Assembly (NCBI RefSeq): GCF_000568405.1
Contig: NZ_ARZY01000019.1
Location: 1 to 64,000 of the forward strand
Direction of reading: 5' to 3'
Length of the DNA: 64,000 bases
Source: Catenovulum agarivorans DS-2
GTDB taxonomy: Bacteria; Pseudomonadota; Gammaproteobacteria; Enterobacterales; Alteromonadaceae
In this document: piece after piece, positions 36,137 to 46,097 of the stretch
Numbering within the stretch: the stretch's first letter is position 1
How the letters are laid out: every line of letters begins with the position of its first letter
Program-made: the position numbers and the translations under genes
Notes under the pieces: generated by a model
Seen by the model: the letters and a program-made list of their open reading frames with translations, nothing else
Databases searched by the model: none
What the model was told of the DNA's origin: nothing

Positions 36137-37099
36137 TTAATTGCAATAAGTACCATTGGTGATATTGGCATTACTGGTTAATCTAAACTCAGTATTCGAA
36201 TTGGTCGACGCCTTACACTGGCCGCCAAATAAATTTAACGTTGCGCCGGACACGGTTAAATTGGTATTTGATAAATGACCAAAGGTATATAGTTTTGAAC
36301 GGCTTTTACCAGCAGCAACTGTATGGTTAAATGCACCTCGATAGTCAACCTTGCGCACATAGCCTGTTTGATTGGTACTCACCCAAGCAAATACCCCATG
36401 GCGATAACTAGAGTGGTTGTCTTTAACTGTATTTGACCCTTTTAAAATGAGCTTAGCATAGTCAAAACCACCCCAACCAAATTGGTACGGTGCACCAAAC
36501 TCGTTATGGGTGATATGCACGTTTTCAACTGTCATTTCTGTACGGTAAACCTTGATGCTGTCGTCAAAGGTATCAATATTTGAATAACGAATAGACGACC
36601 CAACGCCACCACCAAAACCATCTGTTGTATGGTGATGGTGCACATCACTATTGGCGGCAATTCGTGTATATAAATTAACGTTGTCCACTAACATCAAGGT
36701 GTTGTCAGTGTCACCCAATATATGAAATTTTTCAGGGTTACGGCTGGTTAAATTTGAAATTGAAACTGTGCAGTTACAGTCAGCATAAATGGTACTCAAT
36801 TTTTTACCCGCTGTACCTTTGGCATCTTCTTGCGATTCGCCCCATAAACCATTTGGCGCAAGAATTGACGTCGACCTATTGTTGCCTCGAATAACCACAT
36901 CATTTGTGCGGCCTTTAAGAATATGGATATTAGCTTGAATGGTTTTATTTTCAGGAATAACAATTTCATCGTAATCGTTGTTGTCGTCTATCACTATAGT
37001 GCCTGTTTGATTCGACAATGTGAGTGTGCCACCCGCATTCGCCAAAGTTGACATAGTTAATAAACCAGTTAGTGCTGTGTATTTTGTAATCTTATTCAT
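36137..37099 (-). CDS. Secreted beta-helix protein with a GH49-like aspartate pattern
   Basis: I chose the ATG at 37099 because AGAGG precedes it and it gives a clean signal peptide (MNKITKYTALTGLLTMSTLANA); an in-frame ATG 11 codons upstream is less likely. The mature ~300 residues are beta-helix coils with many Asn ladders. Key residues are Asp160 in TTDGFGGG and Asp179-Asp180 in FDDSIKVY, followed by APYQFGWGGFDY. The 19+1 spacing and the DD-x-x-KVY and QFGW motifs match the larger enzyme at 30711, although this one lacks the N-terminal sandwich. Two Cys pairs may form disulfides. It could be a small glycosidase or a substrate-binding relative. Confidence 0.7.
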   Translation of the reverse strand: MNKITKYTALTGLLTMSTLANAGGTLTLSNQTGTIVIDDNNDYDEIVIPENKTIQANIHILKGRTNDVVIRGNNRSTSILAPNGLWGESQEDAKGTAGKKLSTIYADCNCTVSISNLTSRNPEKFHILGDTDNTLMLVDNVNLYTRIAANSDVHHHHTTDGFGGGVGSSIRYSNIDTFDDSIKVYRTEMTVENVHITHNEFGAPYQFGWGGFDYAKLILKGSNTVKDNHSSYRHGVFAWVSTNQTGYVRKVDYRGAFNHTVAAGKSRSKLYTFGHLSNTNLTVSGATLNLFGGQCKASTNSNTEFRLTSNANITNGTYCN

Positions 37100-37132
37100 A
37101 ATTGCCTCTGTGTGTGAGTATAAACCTATCAT

Positions 37133-37479
37133 TCCAAAACTTGGTGATTAAAGGTAATTATATAATACATTTAAACTTGGATGGCGCAATAGGAAATTAA
37201 ACATATTAGATAACTAATAGACACCAAATGTTAACAAATGTCGCCTTTATCCTTGTTTTTTGGGGCTTATACCGATAAAAATTTTCTTTTAAACTAAAAT
37301 ATCGAAACAAAAGTAAAATATTTCTCATTCCAAATATTTACATTTGACATACAAATAAGCGCTAAGCTAAGGTTAAAAACGTTTTACTCCAGCGTTTGAT
37401 CACCGACGTATGAGCGCTTGCTCAATGGGTGAACTGTAAGGAATAAAATATATACTACAATAATACAAACGGAGCTTTT
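37133..37479 (+). promoter_or_regulatory. Divergent control region of the beta-helix and TonB receptor genes
   Basis: A 347-bp AT-rich gap. A -10-like TATAAT occurs at 37161-37166. TGAGC-GCTT-GCTCA, a short dyad with 5-bp arms, lies at 37411-37424, 56 bp before the receptor start, and could be an operator. No small gene is visible. Confidence 0.4.
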
Positions 37480-40356
37480 ATGTTTAAACAAACTCAATTG
37501 ACCACACTGATAAGAACCACACTACTCTCTAGCCTAGTTGTTTACCCAGCAGTTAATACCAGCGCGATAGCGCAAGAGCAACAAACTGACGAAACCGAAG
37601 TTATTAGCGTTACAGGTATTCGCAATTCGCTTAAAGAATCAGCTTTTATCAAACGAAATGCGACCCAAGTTGTTGATGCAATCACTGCAGAAGACATAGG
37701 TAAATTACCTGACAACAATATCGCAGAAGCTTTGCAACGAGTCACAGGATTACAGATTGGCCGTGACGCAGGTGGCGAAGGTGCGGGCTTTCAAGTGCGA
37801 GGCTTAAGCCAAAATCGCGTTGAAGTAAATGGCCGTAGTTTAATTTCAAATAATTCCGACAATCGTAATAACTCGTTTACCGGTATTTCGTCGGCGTTGT
37901 TTGCTGGTGTAGAAGTCATTAAATCACCCTCTGCATCAGATACTGAAGGCGCATTAGGTGCAACAGTAAGGTTAAAAACTCGCAAACCATTTGATACCAA
38001 CCCTGGCACAGTTTCAGTCACTGCAAAGTTAGCATACGACGCACTGCGTAAAGACGAAGTAGATCCAGAATTAAGCTTATTCGCCAGCAATACTTGGGAT
38101 TCTAGCTTAGGTGACTTTGGCGCACTTATTAATGTTTCGTACCAAGACTATAACCAAAGAACTGAACAGGTAGCTAACAATGGGTGGCGCAAACTTAATG
38201 CCGCTAGTTATACCAATGGTGGAGTCAATTCGGCAAACCCAGGTTATCCAGTGTGGGTACCTCGTACCAATAGATTTCAACGCTTTGACTACGACAGGCA
38301 AAAGGTGGGGGTAGATGCATCTTTTCAATTTGCGCCAAACACAGAGTTAGAATTTTTTGTAGATACCACCTTTATCCAATTCGATTCGCAACAGTCACAA
38401 CCAAAAGTTGTAGTTGACCTAAAGGGTGGCTTTTTGGGGTTTGACTATCAAGCCGATGATTTAGTGACTGTGACTCATAAAGACGGTGCACAACAAGGCT
38501 TTTTAACCGCGGCTAACGTTGTTTCAGAGACCAAAAGTGATGACCCTGAATTTGGCCAAGGTGGTTGGGTTAAATACAACCCGACAAATGTTTTAGGAGA
38601 AGAGCAGCAATACGCGTTTGCATTCGGTGGGACATATACAAAGGATGACTATATAATTTCATTGCAAGCACAAACATCGCGCGCCACTAACGATGTAGGA
38701 AACATCAATACAAATTTCTTGCTAGCCAAGTCAGAACAAGTTTTACAACAAGTAAATTATGACTTTTCTGGAAAATCGTTACCTCAAGTCGATATTATGC
38801 TTCCTAATGATCGCAGTGGGGCAAATAGAGAAGGGTTTTACATGACCAATGTTTGGGCGCGAAATACTGATAAAGAAACAGGTGAAGATAGTTTAAAAAT
38901 TGATCTTGAGTACACCTTAGATCAGGGAATTTTTACCAGTTTTGAGACAGGTTTACGTCTAGCCAATAGAACAGCAAACCGCAGAGAGTTTCAGTTGGCA
39001 GATGTAAATAATTACTTGTCAGACTTAGACCCAAGCGACCCTAACTATGATGACACTACGATTGGTCAAAGTATGAACGTTTTATTAGATGATTTACCAA
39101 GCCAAGTGCAAAACATGATAGTGGTCAGCGACGGTGAATATATGTCTGGTGAAGCTGGTTCAATTCCGCGTAAATGGCTAACACTCAATCATATGTCAAC
39201 TGATGAGTTCAAAGCAATGGCTGATACTGTTCTAGCCTTAGACGATGATCCTGCTTACTCTGGCCCCGTATCTGCTTTTAACGAGATGCCAACTTCATGG
39301 TTTGATATTGAAGAAAAAACCACTGCCGTATATGCACAACAGAACTTCGAAGGAGATGATTTTCGTGGGAACTTTGGTGTGCGCTACGTAAAAACAGATG
39401 CAACTGTAGCAGCCAACCAAAATGGTGAACCTAAATCTGAAAGCTCGGATTATTCAGACTTTTTACCCAGCTTTAACATTAACTATGATTTAACCGACAC
39501 CATGAATTTACGATTTGCTGCAGCTAAAGTGATGTCTCGGCCAAACCCAATTGATTTATCACCCGCATTAAACCTTGCTGGCAATAGCCAAAGTGCTTCA
39601 ATTGGCAACCCCAACCTATCGCCTTTTAAAGCCACACAATACGACTTAAGCTACGAATGGTATATCTCAGATACCAGTGCATTTACCGCTGCTATCTTTT
39701 ATAAAGATGTCGCTTCGTTTTTTAAAACGGGTACACGCAATGAAATTATCGACGAAACACTAGATCGTAATTCCGATGGTTGTACGGTAGAGTTAGCTAA
39801 TCAAGGTACAGATCCCAACTGTAATATCGCTAAAGCGCAAGAAGATGAAGTTGTATTGAGATTCAAGGAAAATGGTGAATCTGGCACCATTCAAGGGTTA
39901 GAACTGAGTTGGCAACAAGATTTCAGTGAACTATTATCTGCGCCATTTAATGGGTTTGGTTATGTACTCAACTATACCTACACAGATAGTGAACAGCCAG
40001 GGCAAAACTTTAACCAAGTGACTGGGGCGGAATTACCACTACCTCAACTGTCTGAAAATAGCTATAACGCGATAGTTTATTATGAGAAAGATGGTTTAGG
40101 TGTACGATTTGCCTATAACTACCGAGATGAACGTTTGTTGTCTAATAGCCAGGGTGGTTTAGCGAAATATGCTGATGCCTTTGATCAATTGGACTTATCA
40201 ATTGATTATGCGATTGATGACAATATTAACTTGTTTTTCAGCGGTAGTAATATCCTAGACAGTGAAGTGTATCAATACGTTGGCATTACCGATGCAACCT
40301 TTATGTATCGCAAAACAGGACCACGTTATACCTTAGGTTTACGTGCTAAGTTTTAA
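37480..40356 (+). CDS. TonB-dependent receptor for oligosaccharide uptake
   Basis: A 958-residue outer-membrane receptor. A signal peptide is followed by an N-terminal plug with the TonB-box-like ETEVISVTGIRNSL, and then ITAEDIGKLPDNNIAEALQR, FQVRGLSQNRVEVNGRSL and SPSASDTEGALGATVRLKTR. A large 22-strand-type barrel ends in LGLRAKF with a terminal Phe. The sequence belongs to the Xanthomonas/Caulobacter type (TIGR01782-like), whose members import maltodextrins, chitin oligomers and algal saccharides. Its position beside sulfatase, rhamnosidase and beta-helix genes suggests it brings partly degraded algal oligosaccharides into the periplasm. No SusD partner is present, as expected for Proteobacteria. 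Confidence 0.93.
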   Translation: MFKQTQLTTLIRTTLLSSLVVYPAVNTSAIAQEQQTDETEVISVTGIRNSLKESAFIKRNATQVVDAITAEDIGKLPDNNIAEALQRVTGLQIGRDAGGEGAGFQVRGLSQNRVEVNGRSLISNNSDNRNNSFTGISSALFAGVEVIKSPSASDTEGALGATVRLKTRKPFDTNPGTVSVTAKLAYDALRKDEVDPELSLFASNTWDSSLGDFGALINVSYQDYNQRTEQVANNGWRKLNAASYTNGGVNSANPGYPVWVPRTNRFQRFDYDRQKVGVDASFQFAPNTELEFFVDTTFIQFDSQQSQPKVVVDLKGGFLGFDYQADDLVTVTHKDGAQQGFLTAANVVSETKSDDPEFGQGGWVKYNPTNVLGEEQQYAFAFGGTYTKDDYIISLQAQTSRATNDVGNINTNFLLAKSEQVLQQVNYDFSGKSLPQVDIMLPNDRSGANREGFYMTNVWARNTDKETGEDSLKIDLEYTLDQGIFTSFETGLRLANRTANRREFQLADVNNYLSDLDPSDPNYDDTTIGQSMNVLLDDLPSQVQNMIVVSDGEYMSGEAGSIPRKWLTLNHMSTDEFKAMADTVLALDDDPAYSGPVSAFNEMPTSWFDIEEKTTAVYAQQNFEGDDFRGNFGVRYVKTDATVAANQNGEPKSESSDYSDFLPSFNINYDLTDTMNLRFAAAKVMSRPNPIDLSPALNLAGNSQSASIGNPNLSPFKATQYDLSYEWYISDTSAFTAAIFYKDVASFFKTGTRNEIIDETLDRNSDGCTVELANQGTDPNCNIAKAQEDEVVLRFKENGESGTIQGLELSWQQDFSELLSAPFNGFGYVLNYTYTDSEQPGQNFNQVTGAELPLPQLSENSYNAIVYYEKDGLGVRFAYNYRDERLLSNSQGGLAKYADAFDQLDLSIDYAIDDNINLFFSGSNILDSEVYQYVGITDATFMYRKTGPRYTLGLRAKF

Positions 40357-40380
40357 GTATTAGTTGGGTCTCAAGTTTAA

Positions 40381-40402
40381 GCAGCAGCTTTATTGCTGCT
40401 GC
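40381..40402 (+). terminator. Hairpin after the TonB receptor gene
   Basis: GCAGCAGC and GCTGCTGC make a perfect 8-bp stem around TTTATT, 24 bp after the stop. The U tract is weak (ATCTTACT). The opposing rhamnosidase gene ends 75 bp further on, so it may serve both strands. Confidence 0.6.
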
Positions 40403-40476
40403 ATCTTACTAGCATAAATAGACCACAAGATTTATTTAGATCTATGGGTGATTGACAGTTCGCCCAAATGCTTTCG

Positions 40477-43400
40477 CTATAGTTTCAACGTGATTTTTCG
40501 AATTGGTTGGAGTAACACTGGACCAATCAACCCTGAAGCTTGCAGTTCAGTATCTTTGCTGATTTTACTTTCAAAAGTAATCTCCGTTTCAAAGACTTTC
40601 GGCTGTTTTTGATCAGGGAATTGTTTCGGGTATTTTAAGTCACCGACCATACGATTAACCCAAGTGGTTGCCACATCCACTTTAAGTTTATTATTGCCTG
40701 CAACTAAATAGTCAGTGACATCAACTTGTAGCGGTCTACTCCAAATTTCACCTAAATTGTAGCCGTTAATGGTTACACGCGCCACTACTCCTACTTGACC
40801 TAAGTGTAAAATCCAACGTTGATCGTTACGAAGCATATCCGCAGACATGTTAAACTGGTTTTGATAACTTATTGAGCCTGAGTAGTGTTTTAATGCCAGT
40901 GGTTTCAACTCGGTTAATGAAACTAACTTATCTAGTGTTAATGAGGTTGCAACATCTCGGTTTTGTTCGAAAGTCAACTGCCACGGTGTATTTAGTGCTA
41001 ATGGTGATGGTAGATCAGTTAGCTCAACGTTTTGTGTTTGGCCATTAGTTAACTGCACTTGGTAGTCGCCGTTTTGAGGCACATCAATTAAGACCTCACC
41101 GGTATTATCAATAGCCGTTGGCAACCAGATATCTTTATCTTGCTTTGAAATTTCTTTGATTGCTTTTGGCTGAATCGCTGCATTCACGGATTTTTCAAAA
41201 ACGACAAAAGTTGACTGCAAACCTTGTAAGGTTATCGGCGCAACTAAACGGTCATTTTCAATACTGTACTGGCCGATGGTTCTGACATTACCTGTAACCG
41301 CATCCCAAGCTTGTGGTTGTCCAAGTTTGTTTGGTGATGAACTTTGCAACCTGAAGCTTGGTTTAATATCAACCACAGCTTCTGATTGGTTGGCAATAAA
41401 ATAAATTTCGTGCGTATCACTGCTGCGATGGCTCCAGATCACCTCTTCTGGCAAACCAGCAAGATCAGCCGGTTGCTTCAGCTTGTTCATGACCTGTGTT
41501 AAGTCAACGTTCTCGGCAGAATCAAAGAATACCATACCTTTGCCATATTGGCCTTGAGTAACAGTTTTGCCATCAATTTGTTGCCACAACTCATTCGCTA
41601 GTTGCTGAACTTGTTGATCAGCTTGCGGGTAGTTTTGCAAACTGGGTGACTGCGTTGGTTTAGGGCCATAAATAGCGCCACCATCCGCCACTAATTGTTT
41701 TATTTTTGCTAATACTGCTGGACGCATAGTGGAGAAATCAGGCAAAACCAATAGTTTAAAGCGAGCACCGCTCGACAAGACGAATTGACCATCGTCAACA
41801 CTCAAGCCATGTAAAATTATTTCAGCGTTGATAAAGTCATAAGAATAACCACTAGGTAACGCAGGTTTAATTTCACCAGTCATTGTTGGCGCGTTTTCGC
41901 CAATGAAGTACATAATATCAGCAACGTAAGTGCCTTGTTGCATCATATAATTACTGCGTTTTACGTAGTCTAACCAACCGCCCATATAGTCAAACCAAGT
42001 GTTGTGGCGATTAAATTCAGAGCCAAACCAAGCGTTGACCCCTGGTTTTTTATCTTCATATCCTTGCTGAATATACACATGTAATAAGGTGTGGTTGATA
42101 CCCTCAACAAATGACCAATCACCGCGCTTTTTAAAGTTCCAAAAATGGTTTTTAAAGGCATCACTACGACCCGCGGTGAAAGACTCCGACATCACGGTTT
42201 TGTGGCCATAAATATGTGCCGCTGAAGATGCAGCTTTTAATTCTATCGCGCCCAAGTTACCGGAAGCCCAAAACTCACCACTAACAATATCGGCTTGACC
42301 ACCGTATTGTAAAAACTCACCCGGAAAGCCCCAGTGACCGTAGTTTTCCAGCCACAATTTTAAACCATGCTGGTGCGCACGTTCACGAATACCCGCAGTG
42401 TATTCATAGGATACCCGGTCGGCAACCATACGGCGCATATCCCATAAAAAGCGCTCACTTTGCTCAGCACTATTAACAATACGGCCAGTATACACAGGTA
42501 AAAACTGCATCGGATCGTAGCCAAATTGTTGCTGAAAACGCTCAGCAAAACCGTCGGTCCAGTTTTGTGCACCTCGCTCGTAGCTATCGATAACAATATA
42601 TTTAAGCGCGCTGCGCTCTTCTGGTTTTAAACGATCGTAGATATCACCGACATAAGCATCAAAATGTGCTTGAGCAATTTCTTTGCTCAGTTTATCAATT
42701 TCCGGTCCACGGGTCGCTTTGGTCGTCGGGCCATTGGTCGTGCCTGTGGTACGCATAAAATAGTGCACAACCGTCCAGTCACCTGCTGGCGCTTGCCAAT
42801 TGAGCTTACCTTCATCAACAAATTCTGTAATGTCTAACACTTGTTCGGCATTGAGTGCGAGGCTCGCTTGATCTTCTGGTGTTGGCGCATCCCACTGATA
42901 ACTATCGTGTTTTGGCTGAGGGTTAGGGAATACTTTACCGAGTTTTTTCTCTACATAACGTTCTAATTTGTAGCCACTGGTTAATACCAGTTCTTTGATG
43001 CCAGGGATTGGATTACTGTTTCTGCTTTTACGGCCAATAACTAATGAATTTAAGGTCAGGCGAAATTCACTGGCTGCTACTTTTGGAAAATTGATGACAA
43101 TTGGCGCATCATGCTCAGGACCAATCGACGCCATGTTTCGTGGACGTTGCAAGTCAAAAGATCTAATTGTTTCAAACTCACCTTGAGCATTTTTAAATGA
43201 CAAGGTAGCTTTTGCCGAATGAGTATCATTAGGATAAATTTCTAAACTGCGCGCAGTTAATATTTCATCATGAACAAAATCGATGTTTAACTTGCTGCCT
43301 TTGTTTTTTAGCACTGATGCTGGAAAGTAATAGACAGACTGATGATCACCATCAAGTAGACCTTCAATATTTGCTTCTACGTGTTTTTCACTGTTAATCA

Positions 43401-44088
43401 AAGCCGTTGCGCTAACTTTAGTTTGATTATTGTTAAGGCGAATTAGTTCACCGGCAGGCGTTTTAAAGGCTATGACTTTTACATCTTCAGCGTAGCCTTC
43501 GGGCTTATTCAAAGAAAGGTTAGTGTTTTGACCACCAACTAAGTGATATTCGCGGTTATCTAAATAACGCATCGACTGATGCATCTCAACCCAAGGGCCA
43601 CCAGATTGGCTCCAACCAGGTGAGTTAAATAGACCAATATCTATGTTGTACTCGGGGGCTTTTTTGATTGCAAAAAGCAAAACATCCCACCATTCATCTG
43701 TAAAAGGTTTGAGCTTGCCATAGCCACCAATACTTGGCTGTAGGTGAATGATGCCGATAAGCGCAGTACTAATGCCTTGCTCCTGCATTTTTTTAAGGTC
43801 GTTTTCAACTCCTTCTTTAGAGATATGGTCATTGATCCAATACCAATATACCCAAGGTTTGACGGCATCGGGTGGAGCTTTAAAGTTAGCTTTTAGTTCA
43901 TCAGCAGGTGCGTGATAAAACGACTCTGGCATTGGGCTAACGGGTTTGTGTAGTTTTTTACTAGGCTCACTGCAGCCAGTTAATAACAAGCTAACTAGTA
44001 TCGCTGATAAATAACCTATTGGGGTGTTTTTTATTGCCTCAGAAAATCTGTTCATTAATATCTGTGCTGTTGTTCGCACGAATTTCAT
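40477..44088 (-). CDS. GH106 alpha-L-rhamnosidase-like lipoprotein
   Basis: This 1203-residue protein matches the size and order of GH106 enzymes. A lipoprotein signal (VSLLLTGCSE) is followed by the start of the catalytic domain, PPDAVKPWVYWYWINDHISK, and GLFNSPGWSQSGGPW. DSYERGAQNWTDGF places a predicted catalytic glutamate at Glu504, and WLENYGHWGFPGEFLQYGG comes next. C-terminal galactose-binding-like beta-sandwich domains contain WILHLGQVGVVARVTINGYN and LGEIWSRPLQVDVTDYL. GH106 enzymes remove terminal alpha-L-rhamnose. The start is supported by TAGGAG seven bases ahead of the ATG. It is a single transcription unit, with a TTGATACCCC motif 77 bp upstream. Confidence 0.9.
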   Translation of the reverse strand: MKFVRTTAQILMNRFSEAIKNTPIGYLSAILVSLLLTGCSEPSKKLHKPVSPMPESFYHAPADELKANFKAPPDAVKPWVYWYWINDHISKEGVENDLKKMQEQGISTALIGIIHLQPSIGGYGKLKPFTDEWWDVLLFAIKKAPEYNIDIGLFNSPGWSQSGGPWVEMHQSMRYLDNREYHLVGGQNTNLSLNKPEGYAEDVKVIAFKTPAGELIRLNNNQTKVSATALINSEKHVEANIEGLLDGDHQSVYYFPASVLKNKGSKLNIDFVHDEILTARSLEIYPNDTHSAKATLSFKNAQGEFETIRSFDLQRPRNMASIGPEHDAPIVINFPKVAASEFRLTLNSLVIGRKSRNSNPIPGIKELVLTSGYKLERYVEKKLGKVFPNPQPKHDSYQWDAPTPEDQASLALNAEQVLDITEFVDEGKLNWQAPAGDWTVVHYFMRTTGTTNGPTTKATRGPEIDKLSKEIAQAHFDAYVGDIYDRLKPEERSALKYIVIDSYERGAQNWTDGFAERFQQQFGYDPMQFLPVYTGRIVNSAEQSERFLWDMRRMVADRVSYEYTAGIRERAHQHGLKLWLENYGHWGFPGEFLQYGGQADIVSGEFWASGNLGAIELKAASSAAHIYGHKTVMSESFTAGRSDAFKNHFWNFKKRGDWSFVEGINHTLLHVYIQQGYEDKKPGVNAWFGSEFNRHNTWFDYMGGWLDYVKRSNYMMQQGTYVADIMYFIGENAPTMTGEIKPALPSGYSYDFINAEIILHGLSVDDGQFVLSSGARFKLLVLPDFSTMRPAVLAKIKQLVADGGAIYGPKPTQSPSLQNYPQADQQVQQLANELWQQIDGKTVTQGQYGKGMVFFDSAENVDLTQVMNKLKQPADLAGLPEEVIWSHRSSDTHEIYFIANQSEAVVDIKPSFRLQSSSPNKLGQPQAWDAVTGNVRTIGQYSIENDRLVAPITLQGLQSTFVVFEKSVNAAIQPKAIKEISKQDKDIWLPTAIDNTGEVLIDVPQNGDYQVQLTNGQTQNVELTDLPSPLALNTPWQLTFEQNRDVATSLTLDKLVSLTELKPLALKHYSGSISYQNQFNMSADMLRNDQRWILHLGQVGVVARVTINGYNLGEIWSRPLQVDVTDYLVAGNNKLKVDVATTWVNRMVGDLKYPKQFPDQKQPKVFETEITFESKISKDTELQASGLIGPVLLQPIRKITLKL

Positions 44089-44393
44089 TGCTTGCTCCTA
44101 AGCGCTATTTGCCACGAGTAATATGTTGTTATTGCCAATTAATAAAAGGCAAATCTATTCAAAGTTGATACCCCAAAATTTGTAAATAGCTGACAATGCA
44201 ATGCCATATTCGCTTAATAATGCTGATAAATATGAGTAGCGAACTCTACAAAAAATGGAGTTATCAAACCTTTAAAAACGTATCTAGCGGCAGCTCGAAA
44301 ATAGTGAACATAAATAAAATCTACTCATTTTATTTACTTTTTTATACCGCCGAGCGCAAAGTAACCAAAGCGCTACGTGCGAATTCCTAGACG
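44089..44393. other. Intergenic region upstream of the GH106 gene
   Basis: A 305-bp gap between two minus-strand genes. It should carry the GH106 promoter and includes TTGATACCCC at 44165-44174. A plus-strand frame at 44196-44390 ends in YTAERKVTKALRANS but lacks a ribosome site and family match; I do not count it as a gene. Confidence 0.4.
44165..44174 (+). promoter_or_regulatory. TTGATACCCC motif upstream of GH106
   Basis: The same 10-mer recurs at 46072-46081 upstream of the next sulfatase gene, with AT-rich sequence and a TTTG after both. It may be part of an operator for a local pathway regulator. Confidence 0.3.
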
Positions 44394-45968
44394 CTACTGT
44401 TTCCGAGCAGTACGCGCTTTTTCCTTAGCCAATAGTTGCGCTAATTCAGCTACTTTTTCTGGCATTCTTGCTGCTAAATCTATTTGCTCAGATGGATCTT
44501 TGGTTAGGTTATATAACTGAGCGGTTGGTTTGGCGCCAATATCTATATTTTTTCGCTCTTTAATTGCCGCTTTTCTTTTCATCCGATTTTCATTGGCTGG
44601 CGTAATATATTTCCATGACCCCATGCGTAATGCTAAGCCAACTGATTGTTGAATAATAAAGTCTCGACCAGGCTCTTGCGCGTTAAACCAAGCATCTGTC
44701 AGTACTTGGCTGTCAATCGCCTCTTGATTCTCTAAAGGGATATTAAGGTAATTTGCTAAAGATGCGTAAATATCGACTTGCGTCATTAAAGCATCACTTA
44801 CCCCAGGCTTAACTCTATTTGGGTAATGGATAATAGTTGGTACCCGAGTACCCGCTTCATGAGCGCTATATTTTCCACCTTTATAAATGCCGTTTGGCTT
44901 ATGTTCGCCAAGTAACTCTTCAGCTTGATCTTCATAACCATCATTGAGTACTGCACCATTATCGCTGGTGAATAGAATAATAGTGTTATCCAATAAGTTA
45001 TATTTTTTTAACTGATTGACAATTTGCCCGGTTATCCAATCCATTTGCACAATGGCGTCACCGCGTGGTCCCATGTCTGTTTGTCCTTGAAACATCTTAT
45101 GCGGTAAACGCGGCACATGAATATCATGAAACGGGAAAAACAAGAAAAAAGGTTGTTCTTTATTAGCGGTTATAAAGTCATTGGCTTTGTCAGTAAACAC
45201 TTGATAAAAGTCTTCATCTATCCACTCAGCGCTCTTACCGCAGGCCATCCAACCCATACGGCTGATGCCATTAACAATGGTTTTATTGTGACCCTCATCA
45301 GGGGTTTGCCGCACTAATTCTGGGTTTTCATAACCTGTGGGGCGATTACCTATTTTGTGTTTGTAGTTAACGTACAAAGGATCATCTTGAGATAAGTTAA
45401 CCACATGATGATTTTCTAGGTAAACACTCGGAACACGATCTCCCGTTGCTGGCAACAAAAAGCTATAATCAAAACCAATTTCCAATGGCCCTGGTTTTAC
45501 CGCTTTATTCCAATCAACAAAACCATCGCCCAAACCCAAATGCCACTTACCGACAACGGCGGTTTTGTAACCGACTTTTTTCAACATTTTTGGCAACGTT
45601 GGCTGATTTACATCTATCAGTAATGGCGCGTCCCCAGGCAAAATTCGCGCCCGTTTGTTTCTAAACGCTTGCTCACCAGTCAGTAGTGAATAGCGTGAAG
45701 GCGTACAGGTTGCAGCAGATGAATGGGCATCGGTAAAGCGGATTCCGTTGTGCGCTAACGCATCAACATTAGGCGTTTTGACGGCTGTGGCACCGTATGC
45801 GCCTAAATCACCATAACCCAAATCATCAACATAAAATATGACAATGTTTGGTTTGTCGCTTGTTTGCATGGCCTCTTCTTTGGCTTGCTCCTGACTGCTA
45901 CAACTGGGCAGTAACAATAAGATAGAAGAGATGATTCCGATATCAATGATAGATTTTATGAAACGCAT
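44394..45968 (-). CDS. S1 family sulfatase, lipoprotein (arylsulfatase A-like)
   Basis: A complete 524-residue sulfatase. The lipoprotein signal ends LLPSC (Cys23). YVDDLGYGDLGAYG precedes the formylglycine signature CTPSR at Cys88. GKWHLGLGDG, FFPFHDIHVPRLPHK and FTSDNGAVLND provide the metal and sulfate-binding residues, and LYNLTKDPSEQIDLAARMPE marks the C-terminal subdomain. The insertion around residues 150-230 resembles galactose-6-sulfatase or arylsulfatase A-like members, but regiospecificity needs assays. It follows the DUF1080 gene by 233 bp and may share its transcript. Confidence 0.93.
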   Translation of the reverse strand: MRFIKSIIDIGIISSILLLLPSCSSQEQAKEEAMQTSDKPNIVIFYVDDLGYGDLGAYGATAVKTPNVDALAHNGIRFTDAHSSAATCTPSRYSLLTGEQAFRNKRARILPGDAPLLIDVNQPTLPKMLKKVGYKTAVVGKWHLGLGDGFVDWNKAVKPGPLEIGFDYSFLLPATGDRVPSVYLENHHVVNLSQDDPLYVNYKHKIGNRPTGYENPELVRQTPDEGHNKTIVNGISRMGWMACGKSAEWIDEDFYQVFTDKANDFITANKEQPFFLFFPFHDIHVPRLPHKMFQGQTDMGPRGDAIVQMDWITGQIVNQLKKYNLLDNTIILFTSDNGAVLNDGYEDQAEELLGEHKPNGIYKGGKYSAHEAGTRVPTIIHYPNRVKPGVSDALMTQVDIYASLANYLNIPLENQEAIDSQVLTDAWFNAQEPGRDFIIQQSVGLALRMGSWKYITPANENRMKRKAAIKERKNIDIGAKPTAQLYNLTKDPSEQIDLAARMPEKVAELAQLLAKEKARTARKQ

Positions 45969-46060
45969 AAGCTTTATCCTTTATTGACAGCTAAGGACCT
46001 ACATACAAACCAAAGCAAAAGAAATTTAGGGTCTAGTAGAAAAAGACTAGAACAGGGCCA

Positions 46061-46086
46061 ATTGATACCCCCTGTTTGCTAAATCT
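46061..46086 (-). promoter_or_regulatory. Inverted repeat AACAGGG/CCCTGTT containing the TTGATACCCC motif
   Basis: Seven-bp perfect arms enclose CCAATTGATACC, so TTGATACCCC (46072-46081) overlaps the right arm. It lies 93 bp upstream of the sulfatase start and downstream of the DUF1080 gene, so it could be a terminator for one, an operator for the other, or both. Confidence 0.35.
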
Positions 46087-46097
46087 ACAAAAATTAC

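Noticed and set aside
37349-44106. AGCGCT hexamer in several upstream regions (near 27731, 37353, 44101)
   Set aside because: A hexamer of this composition is expected several times by chance in 64 kb and the flanks do not agree.
44196-44390. Plus-strand 64-residue frame ending YTAERKVTKALRANS
   Set aside because: No ribosome site, no recognised domain, and it crosses the GH106 upstream region. The ending looks like repeat-derived sequence, but no second copy is in the window.
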